Shown: positions 1 through 9,434, counted from the stretch's first letter. The stretch: DNA of 64,000 bases from JADLGL01 sp963667605 (GCA_963667605.2 CAXXUZ010000001.1:62001-126000); one strand, 5' to 3'. The notes: generated from the sequence alone by a model not told the origin. Program-made: numbers and translations.

Positions 1-1255
1 CAATGAAGGCGAGATACTATTGGCCAATTCCGCCGCGCGGGAGATTTTTGGTGGTCTTCTGGTCGGCCGCAACTGGCGAGATGTCTGTCCCAATGTCGAT
101 GATCAATCCTGGCGCGCGATTGTGGCGGCCGACGACGTCGTTCCGGTCGAGGGACGCGTTGGCGGCCATGATTTTGTTTTCAACCACCGCAGTGACCCGC
201 AAACGAACTTGGTGTTCGTCTACGGCACCGACGTGACTGGGCAGAAGCAGGCCGAGTAGGCGCTTCGACAGAACAAAAAGATGGCAACGCTGGGAACGCT
301 CGCCGCCGGCGTAACCCATGAACTAAACAACCCAGCCGCAGCAACGCGGCGCGCCGCCGATCAACTTAAGGAAAAGCTAGCTGCACTGGAGCTAGCCCAT
401 TTGAGCTTCAATCCCGCCGCCCAGAGCGAGCAGGTGCAGGCCGCTCTTCATCAACTTCTCGATCAGGCCCGAGAGGCCAGCGGCAATGTCGGGGACCTGG
501 ACGCCATCGGCCGGGCCGACAAGGAAATGGAGCTGGAAGACTGGCTGGATGAGAAGAATGTCCCAGACCTGTGGGAAATTGGCGCTGACCTGGTGGCTGC
601 CGGTTTGGAGCCCGCTTTATTGGAGCCGCTGGCCGAAGGCCTCGCAGGGCCCGATTTGGCCGGTGCGCTGAACTGGGTTGCGTCCGTATTCAACATCGCC
701 TCGCTGGCCAACACCGTCAGTCATGGCGGTGCGCGACTTTCCGAAATCGTAAGTGCGCTCAAGGGCTATTCTTATCTTGGCCAGGCCCCGATCCAAGATG
801 TCGATTTGCGGGAAGGGTTGGAGAACACGCTCGTCATCCTCCGCAGCAAGTTGAAATACGGGATCACCCTCCATCGCGACTACGCCGACAACATGCCGCT
901 TGTTCCCGCCTATGGCAGCGAACTCAACCAGGTGTAGACCAACATCATCGACAATGCCGCGGACGCAATGGGCGAGAAGGGCGAGATCACCATTCGCGTC
1001 CGCGCCGACGGCGATCATGCCGTGGTCGAAATTGAGGACAATGGCCCGGGCATTCCGGCAGAGATCCAAGGCCGGCTGTTCGATCCGTTCTTCACCACCA
1101 AGGCGCCCGGTAAGGGGATGGGCCTGGGCCTCTCGACCAGCTATTCGATCATCACTGAGAAGCACGGCGGCCAGTTGTTGGTTGAGTCGGAGCCGGGCTT
1201 CACTCGTTTCATCGCCCGGCTTCCGCTCCAGTCAGAAAAGGCTGGAACGAACTGA
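1..1255 (+). pseudogene. PAS-domain sensor histidine kinase, interrupted by two in-frame TAG codons (5' end outside window)
   Basis: One reading frame from the window edge to 1255 encodes the end of a PAS domain (EGEILLANSAAREIFGG), a HisKA H-box (LAAGVTHELNNPAAAT, from about 305) and a HATPase domain with DNGPGIP and the GKGMGLGL G2 box. The frame is broken by TAG at 257-259, between QKQAE and ALRQNKKMATLGTL where relatives usually have Glu (GAG), and by TAG at 935-937 in the N-box (LNQV-stop-TNIIDNAADAM) where kinases normally have Trp (TGG). Both are one-base changes with no frameshift. It lies directly upstream of a response regulator fused to a flavoprotein, its likely partner. It is a recent pseudogene unless TAG is read through. 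The N-terminus is outside the window, so any further sensor domain is unknown. Confidence 0.85.
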
Positions 1256-1309
1256 TAGCCAAGCTGCACGGCCACCAATATAAGGCGTGGCAAGTTAGCT
1301 CCGACAGGA

Positions 1310-2991
1310 ATGAGGGGGAGGATGGGCGCGAAGTCTCAGCCGGTGATTGTCACGGTGGATGATGACCCGGAAGTGCTGGCAGCAGTCGAACGCGATCTTC
1401 GCCAGCACTATCGCCGTGACTACCGAATCGTGAAGGCGAGCTCTGGGAAGGAAGCCCTGGAGGCCGCTCGCGAACTCAAGAAGCGCGCCGTGACTGTTGC
1501 CTTGTTCGTCGCCGACCAGCGAATGCCGGAAATGACCGGTACCGATTTCCTCAGTGAAGCGCGCAAACTCCACCCCGAGGCCGGGAAGGTGTTGCTGACG
1601 GCCTACGCCGATACCGAGGCGGCGATCGCCAGTATCAACGAGATTGGGCTTGATCATTATTTGCTGAAGCCCTGGGATCCACTGGACCAAAAATTATTCC
1701 CTGTGCTGGACGATCTCCTCTCCGATTTCGCGGCCAAGTCGCGATCCAGTTTCGACGGCATCCGCGTGGCGGGCGCGCGATGGTCGCCACAGAGCTATAC
1801 CGCCAAGGAATTTCTTTCGCGGAGTCAGATCCCCTACCAATGGGTCGATGTCGACCAGGATCCGTCGATGCGTGAATTGGTGAAGTCGCTCGCCGGCGAC
1901 GAGAACCGGCTTCCGGTAGTCTTTTTTCCGGACGGAACCAGCCTTGTCGCGCCAAGCAATTTGGAGCTCGCCGAGAAGGTCGGACTACAGACCAAGGCCA
2001 AGCTGCCATTTTACGACATGGTGATTATTGGCGCCGGGCCAGCCGGCCTGGCGGCAGCGGTTTACGGTGCCTCTGAAGGCGTGCGAACGCTCATGGTCGA
2101 GCAAAGTGGGCCCGGCGGCCAGGCTGCCACCAGTTCGAAGATCGAGAACTATCTGGGCTTTCCAGCCGGTGTAACAGGCGAAGATCTGGCGCGCAGGGCA
2201 GCAGCACAGGCGAAGCGGTTTGGTGCCGAATTGCTCGAGGCGCAGAACGCCGTCAAAGTGCGCTGCGAGGATCCATTCCGGGTGGTTACCCTGGGCGATG
2301 GTACCGAGGTTTCGTGCCATGCTCTGGTTCTGGCGAGCGGCGTCGCGGTTCGGCAGTTGGACGTACCAGACGCCGATCATCTGGTCGGGATCGGCGTCTA
2401 TTACGGTGCTGCAGTGACCGAGGTTGCTTTCTATCGCGACCACGATATCGCCATCGTCGGTGGCGGCAATTCCGCCGGTCAGGCGGCTTTGTTCTTCGCC
2501 CGCTCAGCCAAATCGGTAACGATCATCATTCGCGCGCCCGACTTGTCGAGTTCGATGTCGCAATATCTTATAGACCGGATCGCCGTAGCGCCGAATATAG
2601 TGATTCTTTCTCGGAAGGAGATTCGCGGCGTGGTCGGCGAAGAGCGATTGGAGAAGATACTCCTTCGCGATCGTGATAGTGGCGCCGAGGAGGAGCTGCC
2701 GATGGCGGCGATGTTTGTATTCATTGGCGCCGCGCCTCACACCGATCTTGTTGCCGACTTGGTCGAACGCAACGACAAGGGCTATGTGATGACCGGCCCC
2801 GATTTGAAAAAGGACGGAAAATGGCCGAAGAGCTGGCCGCTCGACCGTGATCCGTTCTTGTTTGAGACCAGCATTCCAGGCATCTTTGCCGCCGTGACGT
2901 TCGCGCCGGCTCGAGCAAGCGGGTGGCAGCCGCCGTTGGCGAGGGATCGGGCACCGTCGGCATGGTCCATCGCTATCTCGAGACCGTCTAA
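1310..2991 (+). pseudogene. Response regulator fused to a thioredoxin-reductase-like FAD protein, one-base frameshift near the 3' end
   Basis: Residues 1-130 form a receiver domain: acidic pocket VDDDP, phospho-acceptor Asp in VADQRMPEMTG, Lys in LLKPWD. A linker of about 90 residues with a thioredoxin-like fold follows. From residue about 235 there is a thioredoxin-reductase-like module with GAGPAGLAAA (FAD) and GGGNSAGQAA (NAD(P)H). The usual redox pair CxxC is absent: the site reads GIGVYYGAAVTEV, as in the fused response-regulator/reductase family, so it is unlikely to reduce thioredoxin in the classical way. At about 2890-2894 the text gccgccgtgacg lacks one G against the expected gccgccggtgacg. 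The true C-terminus (GDVRAGSSKRVAAAVGEGSG and on to TAA at 2989-2991) lies in another frame; the shifted frame runs on to 3064. The start could also be ATG 1322. Confidence 0.85.
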
Positions 2992-3038
2992 TTCGGGCTC
3001 TATCGCGCTCGTCCTTTCCCACCTCGTCGTGAGGCCGT

Positions 3039-4289
3039 ATGACCATCGTTCGCCTGGCCGGTGATGGGGGGGCCAAAGGCCCGGCTTTCGTCGAATTGGT
3101 CGTCATTATCGCTTCGATGATGGCGCTGACAGCGTTGTCGATCGACATCATGCTGCCGGCGCTTCCGGCAATGAGCGACGCCTTCGGTCTCGCCGACCCC
3201 AATGATCGTCAGTTGGTGATCACCGTCTATCTTTTCGGCTTCGCCGGTGGGCAGCTGTTCTATGGGCCACTGTCGGACAGCTTTGGTCGGAAGCCGATTT
3301 TGATCATCGGTATCTTGATCTACGCCGTCGCCTCGGTGGCCACTTTTCTTGCCGAGGATTTCTCTTTGTTCCTGTTGGCGCGCGCCGCTCAGGGAGTGGG
3401 CTGCGCGGCGCCGCGGGTGATCGCTATTGCAGTCGTGCGCGATCTTTTCGGTGGCCGCCAAATGGCCCGGGTGATGTCCTTTGTGATGATGGTGTTCATC
3501 GTCGTGCCGGTTGTCGCCCCGAGCGTCGGTGAGGGGCTGCTGCTGCTTGGCCAGTGGCAATGGATCTTCATGTTCCTCCTCGCCGCCAGTATCATTATCT
3601 TGTTAGTGACGGTGTTCCGCCTGCCGGAGAGCTGGCCGGTAGAGGCTCGAGAACCGTTGTCGCTTCAATGGCTGGCCGGCGCCATCTGGCGCGTCGTTTC
3701 GACCCGCCAGACGCTCGGCTACACCCTTGCCACCGGGTTCATCTTCGGCTGCCTGATGAGCTACATCTACAGCGCCCAGCAGATCTTCGACGGCATTTAC
3801 GGGCTCGACGCGCTGTTTCCTGTTGTCTTCGGCGGGATCGCGGTTGCGCTGGCCGGCGCGTCTGTCACCAACGGATCATTGGTTCGACAGCATGGGATGC
3901 GGCGCCTGTCGCACGGTGCGTTATTGGGGTTCATTATCGTGGCTGCGGTTCATGTAGCTGTCGCGATGCTCTCCGACGGGTCGCCGCCGCTTATCCTGTT
4001 CGCCGGGTTTCTGGCCGCCGATCTGTTTCTGTTCGGCTTCATCATTCCGAATTTCAACGCCATTGCCATGGAGCCGCTGCGATCGATCGCCGGCACCGGA
4101 TCGTCATTCATCGGGTTTTTTACCACCGGGGCCGCAGCGATTCTGGGCTGGATTGTCGGCCAGCGCTTTGACGATACGGTCGTCCCGCTGACACTCGGCT
4201 ACCTCACGCTCAGCCTTTTTGCGCTGGCTCTGGTGTTGTTCACCGAGCGCGGCCGGTTGTTTTCCAAGACACCGGATCCTCAAAACTAA
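3039..4289 (+). CDS. Bcr/CflA-family multidrug efflux MFS transporter
   Basis: A 416-residue polytopic inner-membrane protein with about 12 hydrophobic segments. Helix 1 ends with DIMLPALPAM, and the cytoplasmic loop 2-3 carries the MFS motif A variant YGPLSDSFGRKP. This is the Bcr/CflA (DHA1) pattern, proton-coupled export of drugs or small molecules such as bicyclomycin, sulfonamides or amino acids; the substrate cannot be told from sequence. The length matches the family (about 400). The start ATG 3039 has GAGG about 6 bases upstream and follows the frameshifted reductase by under 50 bases, so the two may once have been cotranscribed. The coding frame is intact although the two genes before it are broken. 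Confidence 0.88.
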   Translation: MTIVRLAGDGGAKGPAFVELVVIIASMMALTALSIDIMLPALPAMSDAFGLADPNDRQLVITVYLFGFAGGQLFYGPLSDSFGRKPILIIGILIYAVASVATFLAEDFSLFLLARAAQGVGCAAPRVIAIAVVRDLFGGRQMARVMSFVMMVFIVVPVVAPSVGEGLLLLGQWQWIFMFLLAASIIILLVTVFRLPESWPVEAREPLSLQWLAGAIWRVVSTRQTLGYTLATGFIFGCLMSYIYSAQQIFDGIYGLDALFPVVFGGIAVALAGASVTNGSLVRQHGMRRLSHGALLGFIIVAAVHVAVAMLSDGSPPLILFAGFLAADLFLFGFIIPNFNAIAMEPLRSIAGTGSSFIGFFTTGAAAILGWIVGQRFDDTVVPLTLGYLTLSLFALALVLFTERGRLFSKTPDPQN

Positions 4290-4357
4290 CGTCGTGGGTC
4301 ACAAGATGCGACCAGAGCAGGTACCTGGTGCGCGTCAACGCAGGGACAGGACTCGAA

Positions 4358-4867
4358 ATGTCGACTACCCGAAACTTCGCCGCTGCAATTGCGGTGTTGA
4401 TCCTATCGACCGACGCGCTCGGCCAAGGTGCTGAACCAGCGGTTCAAATGGCCGCCCAGCAGCCGATCATCGCCGGAGATTTGACTATCATCCAAGCTTG
4501 GTCACGGGCAACGCCGCCGGCCGCGGCGACCGGTGCAGGCTATCTCACGATCACCAACATTGGTGCCGTCGATGATCGCCTGCTCGGGATCACGTCATCT
4601 GCCGCCGAGCTTGCCGCGCTCCATCAAATGATCATGAACGACGAGCGAATGATGATGCAGCCGCTTGAGGACGGCCTAATCATCGCGGCCGGAGCAACGA
4701 TCGTCCTCGATCCCGGCGGATTCCATGTGATGTTCTTCGGTATTGGAGACGGGTTTATCGAACGAACATTGATCTCCGCTTCGCTCACCTTCGCGATCGC
4801 GGGGACCGTTGAAATCAGCTTGATCGTTTATCCGATCGGGTCGCCCGGGCCGACGAATTCCCCCTGA
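4358..4867 (+). CDS. Periplasmic PCu(A)C copper chaperone
   Basis: A 169-residue protein. A signal peptide (hydrophobic AAAIAVLILSTDALG) precedes a cupredoxin-like PCu(A)C domain. The Cu(I) ligands are visible: His and Met in ALHQM, further Met in NDERMMMQP, then GGFHVMFFG with His and Met, matching the H(M)x10Mx21HxM pattern of DUF461/PCuAC. The family hands Cu(I) to the CuA site of cytochrome oxidase together with SCO proteins, and a SCO gene follows 38 bases downstream, so the pair probably works in oxidase copper loading. ATG 4358 was chosen over 4328 because it starts the signal peptide and has AGGGACAGG about 8 bases upstream. Confidence 0.87.
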   Translation: MSTTRNFAAAIAVLILSTDALGQGAEPAVQMAAQQPIIAGDLTIIQAWSRATPPAAATGAGYLTITNIGAVDDRLLGITSSAAELAALHQMIMNDERMMMQPLEDGLIIAAGATIVLDPGGFHVMFFGIGDGFIERTLISASLTFAIAGTVEISLIVYPIGSPGPTNSP

Positions 4868-4905
4868 ATGGATATAGGCGATATGAGTGACACGGGAGCA
4901 ATGCA

Positions 4906-5514
4906 ATGAATTCATTGAGGATTGTCAGATATGTTCTATGGGGGGTCGTCGCCGTTGCGGCGGTGACCGTGGGCCTCATAGCCAGCAATGCCCTCCGCGG
5001 CACCGAGGATGCGCCGCTGACCGCGGCAGTAGAAATCGGTGCGCCATTCGCTCTGGTGACTCAGACCGGTGAGCCGATCAGTGATGCACATCTCAACGGG
5101 CATCCATCGCTGATGTTTTTCGGCTACACGCACTGTCCGGACGTTTGTCCGGCCGCTCTTGCAGAGGTCACCGCTTGGCTTGCCGAGTTAGGACCGGAGG
5201 CGGATGATCTGACCGTCTATTTTGTGACGGTGGACCCGGAGCGTGACCGGCCGGAGTTGTTGGGGCCCTATCTCACCGCCTTTGATCCCCGCATTGTCGG
5301 CATCACCGGTCCGGTCGATGATGTCCGCGCCATGCTTGCTAGCTATCACGTCTTCTATGAGCAGTTTCCCGACGACAATATTGGCTATCTGATGAACCAC
5401 TACACCAGCTTCTACATGCTCGATGGCCGCGGCGAGTTTGCTGGCGCGGTGACCTTCGACGAATCTCGTGACGAGGCCCTGCGCAAAATTCGGCGCCTGA
5501 TCGCGAATGGCTGA
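4906..5514 (+). CDS. SCO1/SenC family copper-binding, thioredoxin-fold protein
   Basis: A 202-residue membrane-anchored periplasmic protein. One N-terminal transmembrane segment (residues about 7-28) precedes a thioredoxin-like domain. Copper ligands are CPDVCP in GYTHCPDVCPAALAEV and a C-terminal His in LMNHYTSFYMLD. VTVDPERD is the family signature after the CxxxC. SCO proteins insert copper into CuA of cytochrome c oxidase or reduce its cysteines. The gene follows the PCu(A)C gene on the same strand and is probably cotranscribed. It converges on the phosphoribosyltransferase gene, with 24 bases between stops. Confidence 0.9.
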   Translation: MNSLRIVRYVLWGVVAVAAVTVGLIASNALRGTEDAPLTAAVEIGAPFALVTQTGEPISDAHLNGHPSLMFFGYTHCPDVCPAALAEVTAWLAELGPEADDLTVYFVTVDPERDRPELLGPYLTAFDPRIVGITGPVDDVRAMLASYHVFYEQFPDDNIGYLMNHYTSFYMLDGRGEFAGAVTFDESRDEALRKIRRLIANG

Positions 5515-5538
5515 TCGCTGCACTGGGGCGGTACGCAA

Positions 5539-6207
5539 TCAACCCGAGGAGGCAGACGACCCGGCGCCTGCGGGAAACCGGGCCAGGATTTCGGCAACCC
5601 CCTGATCGGTTACTTGGTCGAAATCGGAATAGAACCACCCGATCGCGCCGAACGGTTCATGATCTTCCAAGCAGACGATCTCGTCGGTGTCGCCCTTCAG
5701 CTTTGCGAGGGTTGATGTCGGCGCCACCGGAACGGCTAGAACCAGCCGCTTCGGGTTCTGTTTGCCTACCGCTCGCAGGGCCACGCGCGTCGTCGCGCCG
5801 GTCGCAACTCCGTCATCGATCACGATCACAACCCGCCCGGCCAGATCGGGGTGCGGCCGATCGCCGACATAGCGCGCCCGGCGGCGGCGGATTTCCGTCA
5901 GCTCTTGGTCACGAATTTTGGCGAACGCCTTCTTGCTGACCCCGGTCAGACTAATGACGTCGTCATTCTTGACCGTCAGCGGCTGGGTGCCGTCGACGAC
6001 AGCGCCCATGGCCAATTCCGGCTGCGTCGGCACGCCGATCTTCCGTGCGATGATAAGGTCGAGCGGAGCCTCCAGCGCGGCGGCCACTTCCCCGGCGACA
6101 GGTACCCCACCTCGCGGCAACGCCACGAGCACCGGGTGCTGATCGCGATATTCCGACAGTGCCACGGCCAGTTTGCGTCCGGCATCGAGACGATTGGAAA
6201 AAGGCAT
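5539..6207 (-). CDS. Phosphoribosyltransferase-domain protein
   Basis: A 222-residue type I PRTase-fold protein. The PRPP loop is VIVIDDGVATGATTRVAL, and a flexible loop region is rich in Arg (EIRRRRARY). The N-terminal VALPRGGVPVAGEVA is typical of the stand-alone COG1926 group, whose substrate is unknown and which often lies near stress genes. The start was set at ATG 6207, not the first possible codon at 6252, because GGAGCGG lies 8-9 bases before ATG 6207 and the extra upstream residues have no domain character. The gene is monocistronic as seen here and transcribed away from the cfa fragment. Confidence 0.82.
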   Translation of the reverse strand: MPFSNRLDAGRKLAVALSEYRDQHPVLVALPRGGVPVAGEVAAALEAPLDLIIARKIGVPTQPELAMGAVVDGTQPLTVKNDDVISLTGVSKKAFAKIRDQELTEIRRRRARYVGDRPHPDLAGRVVIVIDDGVATGATTRVALRAVGKQNPKRLVLAVPVAPTSTLAKLKGDTDEIVCLEDHEPFGAIGWFYSDFDQVTDQGVAEILARFPAGAGSSASSG

Positions 6208-6738
6208 GACTACCGCTCCGTTTTCGGAGTTGTATTGCCGGAGTGCAACCACCGGTACGTTGAAATCGGCTTACATCGAAACATGACCCAAACTGATCAA
6301 AACCCTGCTTCAACAATAGGTGCTGAACCCAGCGCACGCTCGCAATTTGTTCGTCGATAGTCTTGCAGCCAAGTCAGGCTTTACGGAAGACGTGAAACCT
6401 ATCATCCGTCGTCATTTTGCGTTTCGAGAGATCGAGCAGGAAGGACCGGCGCCCACGACGCCGTTCCAGTCTAAACGACCTGAGTTCGACCCTTCGGCGC
6501 AGCCGCCATCGCCAAGCGCGCTATTCCGCGACCGACCGAGGCGCCAAAATTGATATCGCCGCCGTCGATGGCGTGACGGTCGATGATGCCGCCGGCGCGC
6601 CGACGAAAACGCGCCTTCCATACGATTGAACACGGTCCTGCTTGCGCCTATGTAGCTAGCGCTGCGCCGCCGAGCTCTCCCGCCTGACGGTGCCCATAGA
6701 TTGGTTACGAGAGGAAACAGGATGCGTTTGGGGATCCG
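6208..6738. other. About 530 bases without a convincing gene
   Basis: Short open frames exist on both strands but none shows a recognisable domain, ribosome site or codon pattern. It should hold the promoter of the phosphoribosyltransferase gene at its left end and, before the insertion, that of the cfa-type gene at its right end. The minus-strand text near 6480-6610 has an uninterrupted frame rich in Gly, Ile and Asp which may be a worn gene fragment; I cannot identify it. Confidence 0.4.
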
Positions 6739-7134
6739 ATGCCTTCGCTTGCCCGGGACGGGCCATCCGAGGTTTCGAGCCGGTCGTCGTCCCGCCGTCG
6801 CTTTCAGGCCGGTCCTGTGACCAGCGTCCCGCAATCTGAGGTCTCATCGACCGTCCGGCCAGCTCGCGGCTTCTGGCCTCGGCTGGTCATGCGCTGGCTC
6901 CAAGGCGTCCAATACGGACAAATCCGAATCATCTTTCCCGGTGGCGCCACCCATGTAGCCCGCGGTGCCGAACCCGGCGCGGATGCGGCAATTACAATCA
7001 AGCGCAATCGCGCGGTCCGCAGGATGCTTGCTCGCGGAGACGTCGGCTTTGCCGAAGCCTTCATGGACGGCGACTGGAGCACGCCCGATCTCCTCGCGGT
7101 GTTGGATTTCGGCTATCAAAACGAAACGGTGCTA
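6739..7134 (+). pseudogene. N-terminal fragment of a cyclopropane-fatty-acid-synthase-like methyltransferase, cut by IS630
   Basis: The frame encodes the N-terminal region typical of the Cfa/SAM-dependent methyltransferase family: GQIRIIFPGG, then RRMLARGDVGFAEAFMDGDW followed by STPDLLAVLDFG. The SAM-binding domain and catalytic residues, which lie further on in the family, are missing because IS630 begins at the CTAG at 7132-7135. Rejoining the sequence beyond the element keeps the frame open for about 33 codons (8283 to about 8382), but these do not resemble Cfa, so either a deletion followed insertion or the gene was already damaged. The true start is uncertain: codons before about 6880 look non-coding in character, and GTG near 6817 is an alternative. 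Confidence 0.7.
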
Positions 7135-8282
7135 GTGGATAAAATTTGACGTTTGAATCCCGCGAGGGATTCTCGCCGGGCACGTTGTGTGCGAGTCTGG
7201 CGCATGCGGCCAGGAATCATCGTCGATGTGAGTACCGCCGACCGTGCTCGTCTCGAAGCGGTCGTTGCGGACCGGAACAGCCGGCAGAAACACGTGTGGC
7301 GGGCACGGATCGTCCTTCTGAGCGGGGATGGTCTCGGCACGGTCGAGATCATGCGCCGCACCGGCAAGAGCAAGACAGCGGTTTGGCGTTGGCAGGAGCG
7401 CTTCATGCACGAGGGTGTCGAGGGGTTGCTGCGGGACAAGACGCGACCCTCGCGCGTTCCGCCGCTCGGCCGGGAAATCGCTGACCGCGTCGTCGCGCTG
7501 ACGCTGAGTGCGCCGCGCCACGAGGCGACACATTGGACGGCGCCGGCGATGGCCAAGACGGTCGGCATCAGCGTCAGCGCGGTACAGCGCATCTGGCGGG
7601 CGCACGGGCTTCAGCCCCACCGGGTCCGGCAGTTCAAGCTGTCGCGTGACCCGGAGTTCATTCCCAAGCTGCGGGACATCGTCGGCCTTTATGTCGATCC
7701 GCCGGCGCACGCCGTTGTCCTGTCGGTTGACGAGAAGAGCCAGATCCAGGCGCTCGACCGCACCCAACCCGGGCTGCCGATGAAGACGGGATGCGCGGGC
7801 ACGATGACGCATGACTACAAGCGGCACGGCACGACCACGCTGTTCGCCGCGCTGAACGTGCTCGAAGGGCGTGTCATCGGCCGGTGCATGCAGCGCCATC
7901 GACACCAAGAGTTCATTCGCTTCCTCAACGCCATCGAGGCCGACGTGCCCGCGGGAAAGCTGGTCCATGTGATCCTCGACAACTACGCCGCCCACAAGCA
8001 TCCCAAGGTCCGCGGGTGGCTTACGCGCCATCCGCGCTTTTTCTTCCACTTCACCCCAACATCCTGCTCCTGGCTCAACGCCGTCGAAGGTTTCTTCGCA
8101 AAGCTCGCAAAGCAACGTCTCAAGCGCGGCGTCTTCCACTCGATCGTCGATCTCCAGGCCACCATCAACCGCTTCCTCGAACACACCAACAACGATCCGC
8201 AGCCCTTCATCTGGACAAAGGATCCCGACAAAATCATCGCCGCTGTCAGACACGGGCACCAAGCGTTAGATTCCATCCACTA
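7133..8282 (+). mobile_element. IS630-family insertion sequence, copy 1 (complete)
   Basis: The body is 7135-8280 (1146 bases), flanked by the TA target duplication at 7133-7134 and 8281-8282. The original target is CTAG on both sides, the known IS630 preference. The ends are imperfect inverted repeats: GTGGATAAAATTTGACG at the left and, reversed, GTGGATGGAATCTAACG at the right. A near-identical copy lies inverted at 17826-18975, and a 161-base right-end remnant at 34262-34422. The element inserted in the cfa-type gene just upstream of rpoH. Confidence 0.93.
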
Positions 8283-8283
8283 G
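7204..8283 (+). CDS. IS630-family transposase (copy 1)
   Basis: A DDE transposase of 359 residues from ATG 7204; the frame is open back to TTG 7153, but the recognisable protein starts about here. The N-terminal half has helix-turn-helix segments (GTVEIMRRTGKSKTAVWRW, and a second near TVGISVSAVQRIWRAHGL). The catalytic triad is D in VVLSVDEKSQ, D in HVILDNYAAHK and E in SWLNAVEGFFAKL. The stop codon TAG is not inside the element: its TA is the target duplication and its G is host DNA from the CTAG target. It differs from copy 2 at about five residues (for example Cys/Arg before AGTMTHD). Confidence 0.93.
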   Translation: MRPGIIVDVSTADRARLEAVVADRNSRQKHVWRARIVLLSGDGLGTVEIMRRTGKSKTAVWRWQERFMHEGVEGLLRDKTRPSRVPPLGREIADRVVALTLSAPRHEATHWTAPAMAKTVGISVSAVQRIWRAHGLQPHRVRQFKLSRDPEFIPKLRDIVGLYVDPPAHAVVLSVDEKSQIQALDRTQPGLPMKTGCAGTMTHDYKRHGTTTLFAALNVLEGRVIGRCMQRHRHQEFIRFLNAIEADVPAGKLVHVILDNYAAHKHPKVRGWLTRHPRFFFHFTPTSCSWLNAVEGFFAKLAKQRLKRGVFHSIVDLQATINRFLEHTNNDPQPFIWTKDPDKIIAAVRHGHQALDSIH

Positions 8284-8454
8284 CTGGGGGAACGGCCGAC
8301 ATTCAAACAGCCTCCGGGTTCTCTATCAAAATTGCGGTACCAAGGCCCGGTAGCCGTCTTCCTGCCAAATTCCAGCAATAGAGACGATTCTCCTTCTGCC
8401 CGGCCCGGCCTATGTTAAGGACGCCGAGGCAGGCCCGACGATTGGTGTGCTCTG

Positions 8455-9360
8455 ATGGCTCAAGCAGCAACTCTCCCCGCGATCGCAGCCGGCGAATCCG
8501 GCCTAACCCGGTATCTCGAAGAGATCCGGCGCTTTCCAATGCTCCAGCCGCAGGAAGAGTACATGCTCGCCAAGCGGTACAAAGAGCATGACGATCGCGA
8601 CGCAGCGCACAAGCTCGTCACCAGCCATCTGCGGCTAGTGGCCAAGATAGCCATGGGCTATCGCGGCTATGGCTTGCCGATCGGCGAGGTCATTTCAGAA
8701 GGAAATGTTGGTCTCATGCAGGCTGTCAAACGGTTCGAGCCCGAGCGGGGCTTCCGTCTGGCGACCTATGCGATGTGGTGGATCAAGGCAGCGATTCAGG
8801 AATACATCCTACGTTCCTGGAGCCTGGTGAAGATGGGTACGACCGCCAATCAGAAACGGCTGTTCTTCAACCTTCGCAAGGTCAAGGGCCAGATCCAGGC
8901 ATTGGACGAGGGCGACCTGAAACCAGAACAGGTCAGTGAAATCGCTCGGCGGCTCGGCGTCTCCGAGGAAGAGGTTATTTCGATGAACCGCCGTCTCGGC
9001 GGCGACACTTCGCTCAATGCACCGATCCGTGCTGAATCCGAGTCCGGCGAATGGCAGGATTGGTTGGTTGATGAGTCCATTAGCCAAGAGGAAATCCTGG
9101 CCGAGAAGGAACAAGCTGACAATCGCCATCAGCTGTTGTTTGAGGCGATGGAGGTGCTAAACGACCGCGAGCGTCGGATTTTTGAAGCACGCCGCCTCTC
9201 CGAAGATCCAATCACGCTGGAGGAACTTTCCGGCGAATTCGGCGTGAGCCGCGAGAGGGTGAGGCAGATCGAGGTCCGTGCCTTCGAGAAGGTTCAGGGG
9301 GCGGTCAAAAAGGGTGCCGAGGCGATGGAGCGCCCCTCCGCCGCAACCATGCCAGCCTGA
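8455..9360 (+). CDS. rpoH: Heat-shock sigma factor sigma-32
   Basis: A 301-residue sigma-70 family factor without region 1.1. Region 2 holds LRLVAKIAMGYRGYGLP, ISEGNVGLMQAVKRFEP and TYAMWWIKAAIQEYILRSWS. The RpoH box QKRLFFNLR, which separates RpoH from other sigma factors, is exact. Region 4 has ITLEELSGEFGVSRERVRQI, the -35 binding helix-turn-helix. It directs RNA polymerase to heat-shock promoters (groESL, dnaK, proteases). Only about 170 bases separate it from IS630 copy 1, so its native promoters must lie in that gap or have been altered by the insertion. The start is ATG 8455; no strong ribosome site is obvious. Intact and conserved. Confidence 0.97.
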   Translation: MAQAATLPAIAAGESGLTRYLEEIRRFPMLQPQEEYMLAKRYKEHDDRDAAHKLVTSHLRLVAKIAMGYRGYGLPIGEVISEGNVGLMQAVKRFEPERGFRLATYAMWWIKAAIQEYILRSWSLVKMGTTANQKRLFFNLRKVKGQIQALDEGDLKPEQVSEIARRLGVSEEEVISMNRRLGGDTSLNAPIRAESESGEWQDWLVDESISQEEILAEKEQADNRHQLLFEAMEVLNDRERRIFEARRLSEDPITLEELSGEFGVSRERVRQIEVRAFEKVQGAVKKGAEAMERPSAATMPA

Positions 9361-9434
9361 CAGGCCAGACCATCCGGCCCGGTGCCAGCGGAGTTCTGGC
9401 CGGCAGGAGGCTGGATCGGGGCTGAGAGAGCAAT

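Noticed and set aside
1310..2991. Calling the flavoprotein module a true thioredoxin reductase
   Set aside because: The CxxC redox site is missing (GIGVYYGAAVTEV), so only the fold, not the activity, can be claimed.
7132..8262. 376-codon open frame antisense to the IS630 transposase (also antisense at 17846-18976)
   Set aside because: It mirrors the transposase because of GC-rich third positions, has no ribosome site or domain, and appears identically in both copies only because the IS is repeated.
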